DNA of 64,000 bases from Nonlabens dokdonensis DSW-6 (GTDB lineage: Bacteria; Bacteroidota; Bacteroidia; Flavobacteriales; Flavobacteriaceae): positions 1,426,001-1,490,000 of the forward strand of contig NC_020156.1 in NCBI RefSeq assembly GCF_000332115.1. Reading direction: 5' to 3'. Both the position numbers and the translations under genes were made by a program. The notes beneath the pieces were generated by a model. The model was not told the DNA's origin and searched no databases. It saw only the letters and a program-made list of their open reading frames with translations. Of this stretch, positions 27,213-37,140 are shown one piece after another. How positions within the stretch are numbered: position 1 is the first letter of the stretch; each line of letters starts with the position of its first letter.

Positions 27213-27749
27213 CTAATTACTAGCAAATGTTCTTTTAAGCTCACCTAATTTATTGTTTACACTAGCGTTTATCTCTTTGTCACCTACTCTAAGAACAAAA
27301 CCTCCTAAAATACTTGGGTCAACGATTTTCTCTAATGTTACTTCTTTACCTGCTAGCTCCTTTGCTCTAGCTAAGACTTTCATCTCAAGATCTGCCGAGA
27401 TGGCAACCGCAGTAGTTACTGTCGCAATCTCGCGTTTATTCATATCTTCAAAAAGAACGATATAGCTCGTTGCAACATCTAATAGGATATCAGTACGCTT
27501 ATTATCTACTAACAAATCAAATGTTTTCATCGTTACATCACCTGCATCTTTGAAAATTTGACGCAAACCACCTCTTTTTTGCTCCTCCTTAACAAGTGGG
27601 CTTGAAAGAAAATTACGCAATTCTTTATTATTAGAAATCGTCACAAGGATGTTTTTCATATCCTCATTAACCGCAAGCGCTTTATTCTCATCTATTGCTA
27701 GAGAAAGAATAGCTTTTGCATAACGAGAAGAGGCTCTTGATAATTTCAT
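27213..27749 (-). CDS. atpH: F1F0 ATP synthase delta subunit
   Basis: Connects the top of F1 to the peripheral stalk. The 178-residue protein starts SRASSRYAKAILSLAIDE and ends VDPSILGGFVLRVGDKEINASVNNKLGELK, the typical N-terminal helix bundle and C-terminal OSCP segment. It starts four bases after atpF ends. Confidence 0.95.
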   Translation of the reverse strand: MKLSRASSRYAKAILSLAIDENKALAVNEDMKNILVTISNNKELRNFLSSPLVKEEQKRGGLRQIFKDAGDVTMKTFDLLVDNKRTDILLDVATSYIVLFEDMNKREIATVTTAVAISADLEMKVLARAKELAGKEVTLEKIVDPSILGGFVLRVGDKEINASVNNKLGELKRTFASN

Positions 27750-27753
27750 AATA

Positions 27754-28251
27754 TTAAATATTTGCTTCGGCTAGTAATTGCTCAATAAGTTTGTGCTGAG
27801 CATCTTTTTCTGAAAGCTCTTTGCGAGTTACTTTCTCTGCAATATCAACGGAAAGGTTTGCTACTTGTGATTTAATATCAGCAAGAGCTGCTTTCTTTTC
27901 AGAAGCGATTGCATCCTGTGCTTGAGCAATAATTTTGTCTGCTTTTTCTTGTGCTTGACCAGCAGCATCTGCGATCATTTTTTCTTTGATCTCACGTGCT
28001 TCTTTAATCATCTCGTCTCTTTGAGCGCGAGCCTCTTGAGCAGCAGCTTGATTAGACGCTTCAAGTTTAGCCATTTCTACTTTTGCATTCTCTGCAGAAG
28101 CAAGAGCATCAGCAATTCCTTGTTCACGATTATCTAAACTACTTAAGATAGGTTTCCAAGCAAACTTTGCCATAAGGAAAATCAATCCTACAAAAATAAC
28201 AAGTTGCCAAAAGAAAAGGCCTAGCGAAAAATCATTAATTAATTGATCCAT
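27754..28251 (-). CDS. atpF: F1F0 ATP synthase b subunit
   Basis: Peripheral stalk subunit. It has one N-terminal membrane span (LGLFFWQLVIFVGLIFLMAK) and a long charged Ala/Glu/Lys helix to residue 165, the normal b-subunit layout. A strong hairpin lies between this gene and atpE upstream. Confidence 0.95.
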   Translation of the reverse strand: MDQLINDFSLGLFFWQLVIFVGLIFLMAKFAWKPILSSLDNREQGIADALASAENAKVEMAKLEASNQAAAQEARAQRDEMIKEAREIKEKMIADAAGQAQEKADKIIAQAQDAIASEKKAALADIKSQVANLSVDIAEKVTRKELSEKDAQHKLIEQLLAEANI

Positions 28252-28291
28252 GATCTATATGTAATGTAAATGTTTTAATCTTTAATTTTAT

Positions 28292-28331
28292 AAATCACTA
28301 CCTATAACCAACCGTTATAGGTAAGTGATTT
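28292..28331 (-). promoter_or_regulatory. long intercistronic hairpin between atpE and atpF
   Basis: Stem of about 17 bp with one bulge: AAATCAC and ACCTATAAC pair with GTTATAGGT and GTGATTT around a five-base loop. Downstream genes follow on the same strand with only a weak T run, so it is more likely an mRNA-processing or stabilising element, or a leaky attenuator, than a full terminator. Confidence 0.55.
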
Positions 28332-28351
28332 ATGTGGTTGTTTTACTGTGC

Positions 28352-28555
<204 letters not shown>

Positions 28556-28562
28556 TTAAAAA

Positions 28563-29765
28563 TTAAACAAAACGTTCTCTAACATCTTCTACATCTGCCT
28601 CTACATCTTCCGGCTCCTCTTCATGATGGTGATCATGATCTGCAACAGCCATTCCTATGAATAGTGCTGATAGAAGGGTAAATATATATGCTTGTAGAAA
28701 TGCTACTAATAATTCAATCAATGTGATGAAACATGCTAAAATAAAATAGAATATTCCATAACCTATACTTGCACCTGTCGCAACATCCATATCGGTTTTT
28801 GCTACAGTAATGGCTCCTAATAAAGTAAATAATACCACGTGACCAGCTGTAATGTTTGCGTATAAACGAACTAACAATGCAAATGGCTTAGTTAATGTTC
28901 CTAATAATTCAATAGGGATAAAGAAAATCTTCATTATTGGGTGCACACCTGGCATCCAGAATATGTGTTTCCAGTAATCTTTATTAGCACTAAATGTTGT
29001 GATCAAATAAGTAAGTAAAGCAAGACCTACCGTAACTGCAATGTTACCTGTAAGGTTAGTACCTAGTGGTGTTAATCCTAAAAGGTTTGCAATCCAGATA
29101 AAAAAGAATACAGTTAAAAGGAAGCCCATGAATTTGCGGTACTTCTTTTCACCTACATTAGGCTTTGCAATCTCATCTCTTACGTAAATTACTAATGGCT
29201 CAAGGACACGACCTATACCTTTAGGAATAGAACGAGTTTTATATTGTTTAGCTAGACTTCTAAATAACAAAAACATTATAAGTCCAACTAGTAATGCTAC
29301 TACCACGTTTTTAGTAATAGAAAAATCAAAAGGCTTTGTTTGTGTAGGGTGATCATGGTCATCTAATGTGATAGTACCAGCGGCATCTGTCTTATAGATT
29401 TTACCATGATACATTTTATAATAATTACCATTATGCTCAGCAATAGTTTCATCATGATGAAACTTTGAAGCCATAAACATTTGCACACCGTCATCCCAAA
29501 GTAAAACTGGTAACGGCAAACTAACAAAAAAGTGATCTTCTGCCTTTTCAAAAAGCGTGAAATAATGTGAATCTTGTAAGTGATGGTCTATAAAAGCAGC
29601 AACCTCATCTTTTGTATTAACAGCATCTCCTTCTCCATAATGAGCATCATCTACACCTGTTGTACTATGATTTGAATGATCGTTTGCTTGTTCTTGAGCA
29701 GTTGCTGTTGCAAATGCTGTAAAAACCAAAGCAAAAAACGCTGTCTTTAAATAAGCTTTAAACAT
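28563..29765 (-). CDS. atpB: F1F0 ATP synthase a subunit with secreted N-terminal extension
   Basis: Proton half-channel subunit. Start set at ATG 29765 (an upstream GTG at 29774 is possible). The 400-residue protein has a cleavable signal peptide (FKAYLKTAFFALVFTAFATA) and a His/Asp-rich periplasmic segment of about 110 residues, a Bacteroidetes feature. The membrane domain follows with the conserved arginine in FALLVRLYANITAGH and the partner helix ELLVAFLQAYIFTLLSALFI. The C-terminal tail is His/Glu-rich (DHDHHHEEEPED). Confidence 0.95.
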   Translation of the reverse strand: MFKAYLKTAFFALVFTAFATATAQEQANDHSNHSTTGVDDAHYGEGDAVNTKDEVAAFIDHHLQDSHYFTLFEKAEDHFFVSLPLPVLLWDDGVQMFMASKFHHDETIAEHNGNYYKMYHGKIYKTDAAGTITLDDHDHPTQTKPFDFSITKNVVVALLVGLIMFLLFRSLAKQYKTRSIPKGIGRVLEPLVIYVRDEIAKPNVGEKKYRKFMGFLLTVFFFIWIANLLGLTPLGTNLTGNIAVTVGLALLTYLITTFSANKDYWKHIFWMPGVHPIMKIFFIPIELLGTLTKPFALLVRLYANITAGHVVLFTLLGAITVAKTDMDVATGASIGYGIFYFILACFITLIELLVAFLQAYIFTLLSALFIGMAVADHDHHHEEEPEDVEADVEDVRERFV

Positions 29766-29868
29766 GTAATACACCTTAAAAAGTTAGGTTCTTTAATTCG
29801 CGTGCAAATGTACGACAAAAAAGAATCTAAAAAACAGCCTTTTTCTTGTATTTTTTTTTGAGGTAATT

Positions 29869-30255
29869 TTAATCCTTTGGAGCTTCTAAAGGAGTATCAT
29901 TGAGCCACTTGATAACCATAAATGCCTCAACCGCTAAAAAGATAAAATACGGAATAAGAAAAGAAAGGATTTGTGTTTTACTCAAGGAAGGCTCATCACT
30001 CAATAATTGTGGAAATAAAATGAGCGCTACACCAAATTTAACAAACACCGTTACAAGAAAGGCGTATCCCAATTGATTAGGTACTAAGTCATACAAATAG
30101 TACATCGCGCAAACTGATAATAACGTGGCTACTCCTAGAAAGCTGTATAGTTTTATTAAATTAAAAGCAGGCGATTGCTCAGCAAAAGTGTGAATTCCAA
30201 AACTTAGAAGTGACATGGCCAGAATAAGTACAAAAGCTTTAAGGTAAAAGTTCAT
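29869..30255 (-). CDS. DUF6168 family membrane protein
   Basis: A 128-residue protein with four membrane spans, resembling DUF6168, which is commonly located upstream of atpB in flavobacteria and replaces or accompanies AtpI. A role in ATP synthase assembly is inferred only from position and topology. It lies between the bactofilin gene and atpB; the small AtpZ-type gene often found here is absent. Confidence 0.7.
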   Translation of the reverse strand: MNFYLKAFVLILAMSLLSFGIHTFAEQSPAFNLIKLYSFLGVATLLSVCAMYYLYDLVPNQLGYAFLVTVFVKFGVALILFPQLLSDEPSLSKTQILSFLIPYFIFLAVEAFMVIKWLNDTPLEAPKD

Positions 30256-30299
30256 ATAATAAGTAAAGGTGAATATTTAAAAAGACCTAAATCTAGCTA

Positions 30300-30701
30300 T
30301 TAAGCCGTTTTACCTTTTTTACCTGTGCTTAAGGATTTCACACCAGATTCCATTTTACAAGTAGCATTAAATGTTGCACCAGGATCAACTGCTAGTTTTT
30401 GTGTAATGACCTCGCCATTAATTTTTGCAGTAGATTTAAGAGTCAATAAACCTTCCACAATTAATTTACCTGAAACTTCACCTTCAACATCGGCATTATT
30501 GCATTCTAAAGTACCTTCTAGTGTGCCTTCTTTACCTATAACAACTTTTGCGGCTGTTTTAAGTGTTCCATTTATGGTACCGTCTATTCTAAAACCTCCA
30601 TTACTTTCTATATCACCAGTAATAACGGTTCCATGGCTTATCCTATTTTGTGATTTACCTGATTCCATAATTGACTTACTTTTCTTTTTATCGTTAAACA
30701 T
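30300..30701 (-). CDS. bactofilin (polymer-forming cytoskeletal protein)
   Basis: The 133-residue protein has the repetitive beta-helix of PF04519: ISHGTVITGDIESNGGFRID, then GTLKTAAKVVIGKEGTLEG, ADVEGEVSGKLIVEG and LKSTAKINGEV. Bactofilins self-assemble into cytoplasmic filaments that help cell shape or localise envelope machinery. It follows the SprE/PorW gene by nine bases, a pairing frequent in gliding Bacteroidetes, and precedes the ATP synthase genes. Confidence 0.92.
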   Translation of the reverse strand: MFNDKKKSKSIMESGKSQNRISHGTVITGDIESNGGFRIDGTINGTLKTAAKVVIGKEGTLEGTLECNNADVEGEVSGKLIVEGLLTLKSTAKINGEVITQKLAVDPGATFNATCKMESGVKSLSTGKKGKTA

Positions 30702-30710
30702 AGGAGCGCT

Positions 30711-33329
30711 TTAAAGCATTTCTTTCTCGTACTTATCTAGGTTCTTATGTACTTGTATAATTTTATAATTCTCTGCAGCAATTGCTATAAAAGGTCTTGA
30801 AACCTTGAAATTGTGCTCTGGTGCTGCCATCAAATCACCTAGACCTTGAGCACCTAACTTAGAGCTTAGTCCATGAACCACTACGAGCCTTTCATTTTTA
30901 TTGTAAACATCGTTTGAGACATTAAAAGAAAAGTTCTCTTTTTTAATAGCCTCATTTAGGTTACCTACTAAATCATCCATCGCAGCCGTCTCAGAATTAT
31001 TGAACCTGTAAACCAATTTATAATCTGTAAGGCCGTTTTCTGGCAAGAACACTTCTGGAATCTTAAGTGCTTCAGCATCCGTTACTAATTTTTGAGCGCT
31101 TTTACCTACTTCTGTATTTGGAAAGTTTAAAGCGACGTAATCGATGCCTTTCTTATATTCTTTAAAACCATACAATCTTCCTGCAGCAAAGGCTTTCAAT
31201 AATTCTAATCTAGGTACAATAGCATCACCGCTAAACTGATTTGAATATTTTTCGGCACTCGTAATTACGAGGTCGTAATTTTCTTTCTCATACTCTTTGT
31301 AAAGTCTGTTATAAACAGCCAGCGGACTTGCGCTATCGTCTAATTTTGAATTAGGATTTCTCAAGATTTGCGCATAACGCGTGTCCGGATATTCACTAAT
31401 GATTCTGTTTTTTAATTGTTCCGCTTTCGCGAAAGCGTCACTATCACTATTCTCTTTATAAATTAGATACAAGTTATATAAAGCTGGCAACAAAAGTTTT
31501 TCGGCTGGGTTGTGAGTCAATAACGTATCAAATCGATTAATTGCCAGATCGTTGCGTTTAAACTTTTCTTTATAAATAACACCAAGTTGATAGTAAGCAA
31601 AATTTCTAGACTTAGCGATACTGTCTAATACGAACTTACCTTCTGGTAATGTGCTAGTATAAAACTCTGTAGTAAATTCTGGACGTACCTCTACCTCTTC
31701 CACCACATCTTCAGTGACAGTTGCCGTTTCTAGTTCTTCCTTTTTATCCTTGCGCCTCCAGTTGTCTTTAAGATCTCTTTTACCCCATTTTTTTCTAAAA
31801 TCTATCTTGCCACGAGCAACTGTTTGCTGATTAAAAAAGTAGAAGGTACTTGCGCTGGTAGAGCCACCAGTACGCACATTTGATCCTGGCGCGCCAAAAG
31901 AAGGTCCCGTTTTACCACGTCTAGTAACTTTATTGTTATTGATTTTTGAAAACGCCGTTTGATCTTGAGCGGCTTTTGCTGCTTCAATCTCTGCTTCTTC
32001 TGCGATGCGCTCCTCTTCGGCCTTAAGGCTATCTATATAATCTTGATAGTATTGCTCTTGTTGTTTAGGAGACATGGCAAGAACTTTAAAAATACTATCG
32101 GCGCTACGGCGATGCCCTTCATAAAAAATCACATCTTCAAGATTATTTCTCTTTTTACTCACCAGACGGTGTTCTTTTGTGCGTGGTGTATAATTTGCAA
32201 TAGCACTATCATAATACTTACCTGCATTGACAAACTTAGACTGGTCAAAACTAATTTTTCCTAAAGCAGAATAATTATTACCCCTTAAATACAAGTCCTT
32301 TCCGCCCTTTGCTCTCAAAGATTTATTGTAATAATCCTTTGCCAGCTCAACACTATCTTCTTTTTCATAATAGATCGCTTTACGAGAATAAATAGCATCT
32401 AGCCATGGTCTGTTTTCACGATTTTCTTCTAACTCAATAATTGTAGCAAGCAGCTCTTCTTTACTATCTAGTGCAGGATCAAAGTTTTTAATCTTTTCTA
32501 TAAAAGCATTTAAATAATAACGTCTCGGTATTTTACGATGCATTTCAATAATCTCATCGTAATGTGCAAAAGCGCTATCTCTTTGTCCAGTTTTGGCAAA
32601 AAGCTGTGCCGTTATAAATTTGTATCTGGCTTGAGTTTCACGATTTTCAGTCTGATTTTCTGCACGATTCATGTAAATTAAAGCACTGTCTACCTCTTCT
32701 AGATTAAGAAATGCTTGAGATAAAGTTGCATTTGCAATAGATAAATCTTCTGTTTCTATGGACTCTACCTCTTCTTTGAGGAGTTTTGTTAAGTTTCTAA
32801 TCGCAGTCTCATTATTATCCAGTCTCATATTAGTGCGCTCACGCCATACTTTTGCCTGATTGATCTGGTCGCTTTCAGGCATGAATTGAAGGATGTAATT
32901 AAATGCCTCTAAAGCAGGGATGAAACGCTGGTCGTAATATCTGGCCTTACCTAATAACATGTAAGCCTCATCAATTTGCGGATTATACTCCGTTTCATTG
33001 ATGAGCATAGAATGTTTTTGAACCGCTTTTACAGCTTTTTCCTCTGCACGTTCAAAATTAGGATCTGGAGCTTTCTCGCCTGGAAGAAACACTTCTTTTT
33101 TAATTTGCATGCGCTCCACTGGTAGAATATCCCAGTAGTTATCTAGATAAGTTTGCTCCAGACCGTCAAGTCCAGCTTGTAATGCAAGGTTACCGTTGTA
33201 AAGGACATTGTACTCTGTACCTACGGCATGCAGATTGCGACTTATAAAAGAGTTTTTTTTCCTACTACAACCAGTTAGGATTGCTATAAGTAAAAAGGTG
33301 ATAGAAATATTATAAAAAAACTGTTTCAA
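30711..33329 (-). CDS. sprE: gliding motility/T9SS lipoprotein SprE (PorW)
   Basis: The 872-residue protein has a lipoprotein signal (lipobox LTGC followed by SRKK) and the conserved opening NSFISRNLHAVGTEYNVLYN. TPR repeats fill the first half (for example YMLLGKARYYDQRFIPALEA). A charged low-complexity middle and a second TPR-like block follow. SprE/PorW is a periplasmic lipoprotein needed for type IX secretion and gliding. The palindrome at 31423-31436 encodes AFAKA in NSDSDAFAKAEQLKNR, between TPR helices. A terminal cysteine is presumably lipidated. Confidence 0.88.
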   Translation of the reverse strand: MKQFFYNISITFLLIAILTGCSRKKNSFISRNLHAVGTEYNVLYNGNLALQAGLDGLEQTYLDNYWDILPVERMQIKKEVFLPGEKAPDPNFERAEEKAVKAVQKHSMLINETEYNPQIDEAYMLLGKARYYDQRFIPALEAFNYILQFMPESDQINQAKVWRERTNMRLDNNETAIRNLTKLLKEEVESIETEDLSIANATLSQAFLNLEEVDSALIYMNRAENQTENRETQARYKFITAQLFAKTGQRDSAFAHYDEIIEMHRKIPRRYYLNAFIEKIKNFDPALDSKEELLATIIELEENRENRPWLDAIYSRKAIYYEKEDSVELAKDYYNKSLRAKGGKDLYLRGNNYSALGKISFDQSKFVNAGKYYDSAIANYTPRTKEHRLVSKKRNNLEDVIFYEGHRRSADSIFKVLAMSPKQQEQYYQDYIDSLKAEEERIAEEAEIEAAKAAQDQTAFSKINNNKVTRRGKTGPSFGAPGSNVRTGGSTSASTFYFFNQQTVARGKIDFRKKWGKRDLKDNWRRKDKKEELETATVTEDVVEEVEVRPEFTTEFYTSTLPEGKFVLDSIAKSRNFAYYQLGVIYKEKFKRNDLAINRFDTLLTHNPAEKLLLPALYNLYLIYKENSDSDAFAKAEQLKNRIISEYPDTRYAQILRNPNSKLDDSASPLAVYNRLYKEYEKENYDLVITSAEKYSNQFSGDAIVPRLELLKAFAAGRLYGFKEYKKGIDYVALNFPNTEVGKSAQKLVTDAEALKIPEVFLPENGLTDYKLVYRFNNSETAAMDDLVGNLNEAIKKENFSFNVSNDVYNKNERLVVVHGLSSKLGAQGLGDLMAAPEHNFKVSRPFIAIAAENYKIIQVHKNLDKYEKEML
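31423..31436. repeat. iterated palindrome, copy 6
   Basis: Full 16-bp form at 31422-31437, inside the SprE gene, reading AFAKA on the minus strand. Confidence 0.9.
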
Positions 33330-33564
33330 AAAGTAGGGTTTAGACTAAAGTGTATAACTCTTAATACCGCATTAATATTGTAAAAGTTGGTAAAAATAAG
33401 AATTTTTTATTTTCAAGACTGTCTTATAAGTAACTCATGACTTATTTAGCTAGCAATATAGAATAATAACAGACCGTTAAACATTTGAATAGGAATAATC
33501 TTTGAACTATTTTACACAACTGTTACACATCGTTTTTGATGTATTTTCTATCTTAATTTCATAT

Positions 33565-36500
33565 ATGAAGTACTTTTTTACAATACTAACTGGTCTATTT
33601 TTTTTACAACTTACTAATTCACAAACAGATAACAGTCTCCTGTGGGAAATTACTGGAAACGGCTTAGAAGAACCTTCCTATTTATATGGTACTATGCATG
33701 TAAGCAGCAAAGTTGCCTTTAGGTTAGATGATGTGTTCTTTGAATCGTTAAAAAAAGTAGATGCAGTAGCATTAGAAAGTGATCCTACACAATGGATGGA
33801 CGAATATTATAGCGAGCAAATCTTATCTGTTCAGAATATGTCTGGATCCTACCGTTCTTCTTTTTATGAAGATTTATTCAAGTTAGAACATCCGCCACTT
33901 CAAATGGTACGTTCAAGCATAAGAATGAATGATATGGCATTAAACGGTTATTTATATCGTAAAAATGGCGCCTCTGATAATTTTGAAGAAGAGACCTATC
34001 TAGACATGTTTATTTTTCAAGCCGGAAAAAAAGCTGGTAAACCCATCATAAGTCTAGAAGACTTTAATGAATCTCAATACCTTACATCAAAAGCAGCTAC
34101 AAACCCATCTAAAAAAGAGATTGATCAATGGCTGGAAGAGCGGCTAGAAAAAGAAAATAGGTACACGATTCAAGAAAATGTCTATAGAGATCGCAATATT
34201 TCTTTGCTAGACTCTATAGGAGCTGCAACAAATACGGAGTACTTTAGAAAAAACATGTTGTACGATCGCAATGAGAATATGGTGGTTGTAATGGACTCTG
34301 TTATGAAAACTCAGACCATATTTGCTGGAGTAGGCGCTGCACACTTACCTGGCGAGCAAGGAATGATACAAATGCTGCAAGACAAAGGTTACACCGTAAA
34401 AGCGCTAACATCTGAGCAAACAGAGCTTGCTAAAAAAGAAAAAAAGAATTTAGACGAGAGTTTTGTGGCTCCTACGCTTTCGCGAAAGCGTACACCTGAT
34501 CAATTTCTTTCCCTTAAAACTTTTGACAACCTAAGAGAATTTAGCATGGGGAATCAGTCTTTCTATATGATTCCCGAAATGACTAATGGTGCTTATTTAA
34601 CCATTTCTAGAATTAACACGCTAGATTACCTTCCTACCGAAAAGAAAAAAATAGATCTGGATTTTGTCGATAATATTTTATTTGAAGATATTCCTGGAGA
34701 AATTATAGAAAAAATAGAATTGACCGCACCATATCCTGGCTATTCTATTTTGAACAAAACAAAAAAGAGAGATTATCAAAAATATCATATTTATAAAACA
34801 CCTCTTGAGTTAGTGATCATCAAATTTGGAGGAAAGTTAGATTTTGTAAAGCAATACGAGCAAGAGATTTTTAGCTCCATAGAGTTTTTACCTAACAGTG
34901 AAAAGTTGAGCACCTTTAAAGCGCCTTATAATAAATACAGCATGTTATTTCCAGAACATGCAGTAGCAAATAACCTTGAAAATCCTGGTAAAACTCTACT
35001 ACAAGGAACTGATGGTACTTCTTTTTACTTTTTCCAAGAAGCTCCCATTTTTGACACAGAGTATGTAGAGGAAGATAAATTTGAAGCTCAGTTTATAGTG
35101 GAAGAGTTTGTAAATGAACTGGAATATGAGATAGAAAAAGGAGCTGTAAAAAAACAACCTTATTACAGTTACCGAGCTACTGTAATCATGGATAGTGTGC
35201 TTAAAACTCAGTTAGAACTCAAGTCTATAGTAAAGGATGGTAGTTATTATTTAATGGGTTACACTGGTGACAATCAAGAAAAAGCTGACGCCTATTTTAA
35301 TTCTATAAAGTTCAATACCATTGCATACGATGATTTTAAAACGGTGCAGGATACTGCGATGTTTTTTAATGTTAAAAGTCCAGTAAAGGCTCCTATGTCT
35401 AGAAGGAGATTTTCACGAGATGATCAGAAGGATTATGAAGAGAAAGAAAAGTATTCTTTCTATACCACTCCATCAAACGAGCAAATTGAAGTAAAAATGA
35501 CCAAGTTTCATGACCTTCAAATGTTTCACAAACCAGAAGATTTATGGGAACATGTGGATGATAATGACTGGTCTGACATGAAATTGTACCGTAGCAACCT
35601 AAGAGCAAAAGACAAAGAAAAAGAGCAAAAAGGAGCGATTTATACCTATAATAGAACATTTAAAGATAGCCTTAGTTCCAAGCATATTCTTGCAAAAGAT
35701 GTGTACTATAAAGGCAGGTTGTACCATCTCAAAACGGTTATTGATAGCACAAAACAACCGTCTAAATTTGTTGAAGAATTTTATGCTAGTTTTTCTCCTC
35801 AGGATACTATGGTAGGTAAAGATGTATTTGAAGATAAAACAGCTCTTTTCTTTGAAGGAGTAAAAGAAAAAGATACACTAGTCTTTGAAGCAAATGATAA
35901 GGTGAAGTTTAAAACTAAGGATATATCTCAAATGATAGACCTTATAAACACTGTAGATTCAGATGATGCCTCTCTCAAAGATGTGAGAGAATATACTTTA
36001 GAAGAGTTGATAGATTTAAAGGATAACCGAGTGCTTCCTTTTATAACAAGCCTTTATGAATCGTCCTATAACGATCCAGATGTGCAGCTGGTCATACTGA
36101 GAAAGTTGCTTCGTAAAAAAACTACAAGTACTCATGAAAAAGTATTGGATCTGTTAGAAAAAGATTTGCCTTTAAAAAAGTCTGGAATTTCTAATGCACT
36201 TAATAGTTATGGTGATTCTTTACGATTATCTGCAAAATTATTTCCTGACTTGCTTACTTATGCTTCCATAAGCGAATACAAATCTCCTGTTTATGAACTA
36301 CTTGCAAAAGTTAAAGATTCTGGATTTGTAAAGAAAAAAGTGTACAAAAAGTACCGTAAGCAAATCATCACCGACGGAAAGATCGAAATTAAAAGAACGC
36401 TAAGTGCGAGAAAAACAAGTTATAACAATAATAGTAATGATCTTTTAAGTGATTATGTAAAACTCATATTTCCATTCCGTAAGGATAGAAGCGCTCAAGA

Positions 36501-37023
36501 CTTCTTTGAAAAACTTTTAGATAGTGGTAAAAATGATGCTATTGCCGTATACTTTACTTTACTCATGAAAAATAAAGAGTCTATCCCTGATATACTGCTG
36601 GAAGAAATGGAAGAAGACATCGTTCTAAAATCAGAAATCGTTATCCATACGGCAAAAAATGATTTAAAACTATCTCCAGAAATTACTCAAAAAGAACTGG
36701 CTAAAAGTATCGTGCTGACCTCTAGATCATTTGATAAAAATGAAGATGAGATCACCTTTATAGAAGAGAAACTTATCACGACAGATAAAGATGAAAAAGT
36801 AGCTCTTTACCTTTATCACTATAAGAATAAAGATAGCTACAAAGATCAAGATTACATACGTTATGCTGCTTTTGAAATAAAAGATGATAAAACACTACAA
36901 TCAAAGCCTTACTCGAAGTCCTACGGAAACGGCAAACGTTATGACACCGATAAAGAAAAAGAAGATGCTATTGAAGAAATAATTAAAAACATTAAACACA
37001 AAAACCGCTGGAGAGTGAAATAG
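33565..37023 (+). CDS. giant TraB/GumN-domain secreted protein
   Basis: Start chosen at ATG 33565, which begins a signal peptide (MKYFFTILTGLFFLQLTNSQ); a TTG at 33502 would add an unlikely leader. The 1152-residue protein has an N-terminal TraB/PrgY/GumN domain (about residues 25-300): LEEPSYLYGTMHVSSKVAF, DAVALESDP and the terminal VGAAHLPGEQGMIQML. The remaining 850 residues are not recognised; they contain repeated beta/alpha segments and a C-terminal helical repeat region. Known GumN proteins are about 300 residues, so this is a large fusion. The palindrome at 34476-34489 gives TLSRKRT at the edge of the GumN domain. Confidence 0.78.
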   Translation: MKYFFTILTGLFFLQLTNSQTDNSLLWEITGNGLEEPSYLYGTMHVSSKVAFRLDDVFFESLKKVDAVALESDPTQWMDEYYSEQILSVQNMSGSYRSSFYEDLFKLEHPPLQMVRSSIRMNDMALNGYLYRKNGASDNFEEETYLDMFIFQAGKKAGKPIISLEDFNESQYLTSKAATNPSKKEIDQWLEERLEKENRYTIQENVYRDRNISLLDSIGAATNTEYFRKNMLYDRNENMVVVMDSVMKTQTIFAGVGAAHLPGEQGMIQMLQDKGYTVKALTSEQTELAKKEKKNLDESFVAPTLSRKRTPDQFLSLKTFDNLREFSMGNQSFYMIPEMTNGAYLTISRINTLDYLPTEKKKIDLDFVDNILFEDIPGEIIEKIELTAPYPGYSILNKTKKRDYQKYHIYKTPLELVIIKFGGKLDFVKQYEQEIFSSIEFLPNSEKLSTFKAPYNKYSMLFPEHAVANNLENPGKTLLQGTDGTSFYFFQEAPIFDTEYVEEDKFEAQFIVEEFVNELEYEIEKGAVKKQPYYSYRATVIMDSVLKTQLELKSIVKDGSYYLMGYTGDNQEKADAYFNSIKFNTIAYDDFKTVQDTAMFFNVKSPVKAPMSRRRFSRDDQKDYEEKEKYSFYTTPSNEQIEVKMTKFHDLQMFHKPEDLWEHVDDNDWSDMKLYRSNLRAKDKEKEQKGAIYTYNRTFKDSLSSKHILAKDVYYKGRLYHLKTVIDSTKQPSKFVEEFYASFSPQDTMVGKDVFEDKTALFFEGVKEKDTLVFEANDKVKFKTKDISQMIDLINTVDSDDASLKDVREYTLEELIDLKDNRVLPFITSLYESSYNDPDVQLVILRKLLRKKTTSTHEKVLDLLEKDLPLKKSGISNALNSYGDSLRLSAKLFPDLLTYASISEYKSPVYELLAKVKDSGFVKKKVYKKYRKQIITDGKIEIKRTLSARKTSYNNNSNDLLSDYVKLIFPFRKDRSAQDFFEKLLDSGKNDAIAVYFTLLMKNKESIPDILLEEMEEDIVLKSEIVIHTAKNDLKLSPEITQKELAKSIVLTSRSFDKNEDEITFIEEKLITTDKDEKVALYLYHYKNKDSYKDQDYIRYAAFEIKDDKTLQSKPYSKSYGNGKRYDTDKEKEDAIEEIIKNIKHKNRWRVK
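34476..34489. repeat. iterated palindrome, copy 7
   Basis: Full 16-bp form at 34475-34490, in the TraB/GumN gene, reading LSRKR on the plus strand. Confidence 0.9.
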
Positions 37024-37056
37024 TTTTTGAAACAAATAGTAAAGAAGTTCAACGAT

Positions 37057-37094
37057 AAAGACCTAAGAAAAATAATTCTTAGGTCTTTGTTTTT
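37057..37094 (+). terminator. terminator of the TraB/GumN gene
   Basis: Perfect 13-bp stem (AAAGACCTAAGAA / TTCTTAGGTCTTT) with a six-base loop, then GTTTTT, 33 bases after the stop at 37023. Confidence 0.92.
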
Positions 37095-37140
37095 AATGAA
37101 ATCCTTAATCAAATTCTCTTCAAATGGATCGTGGTATCAT

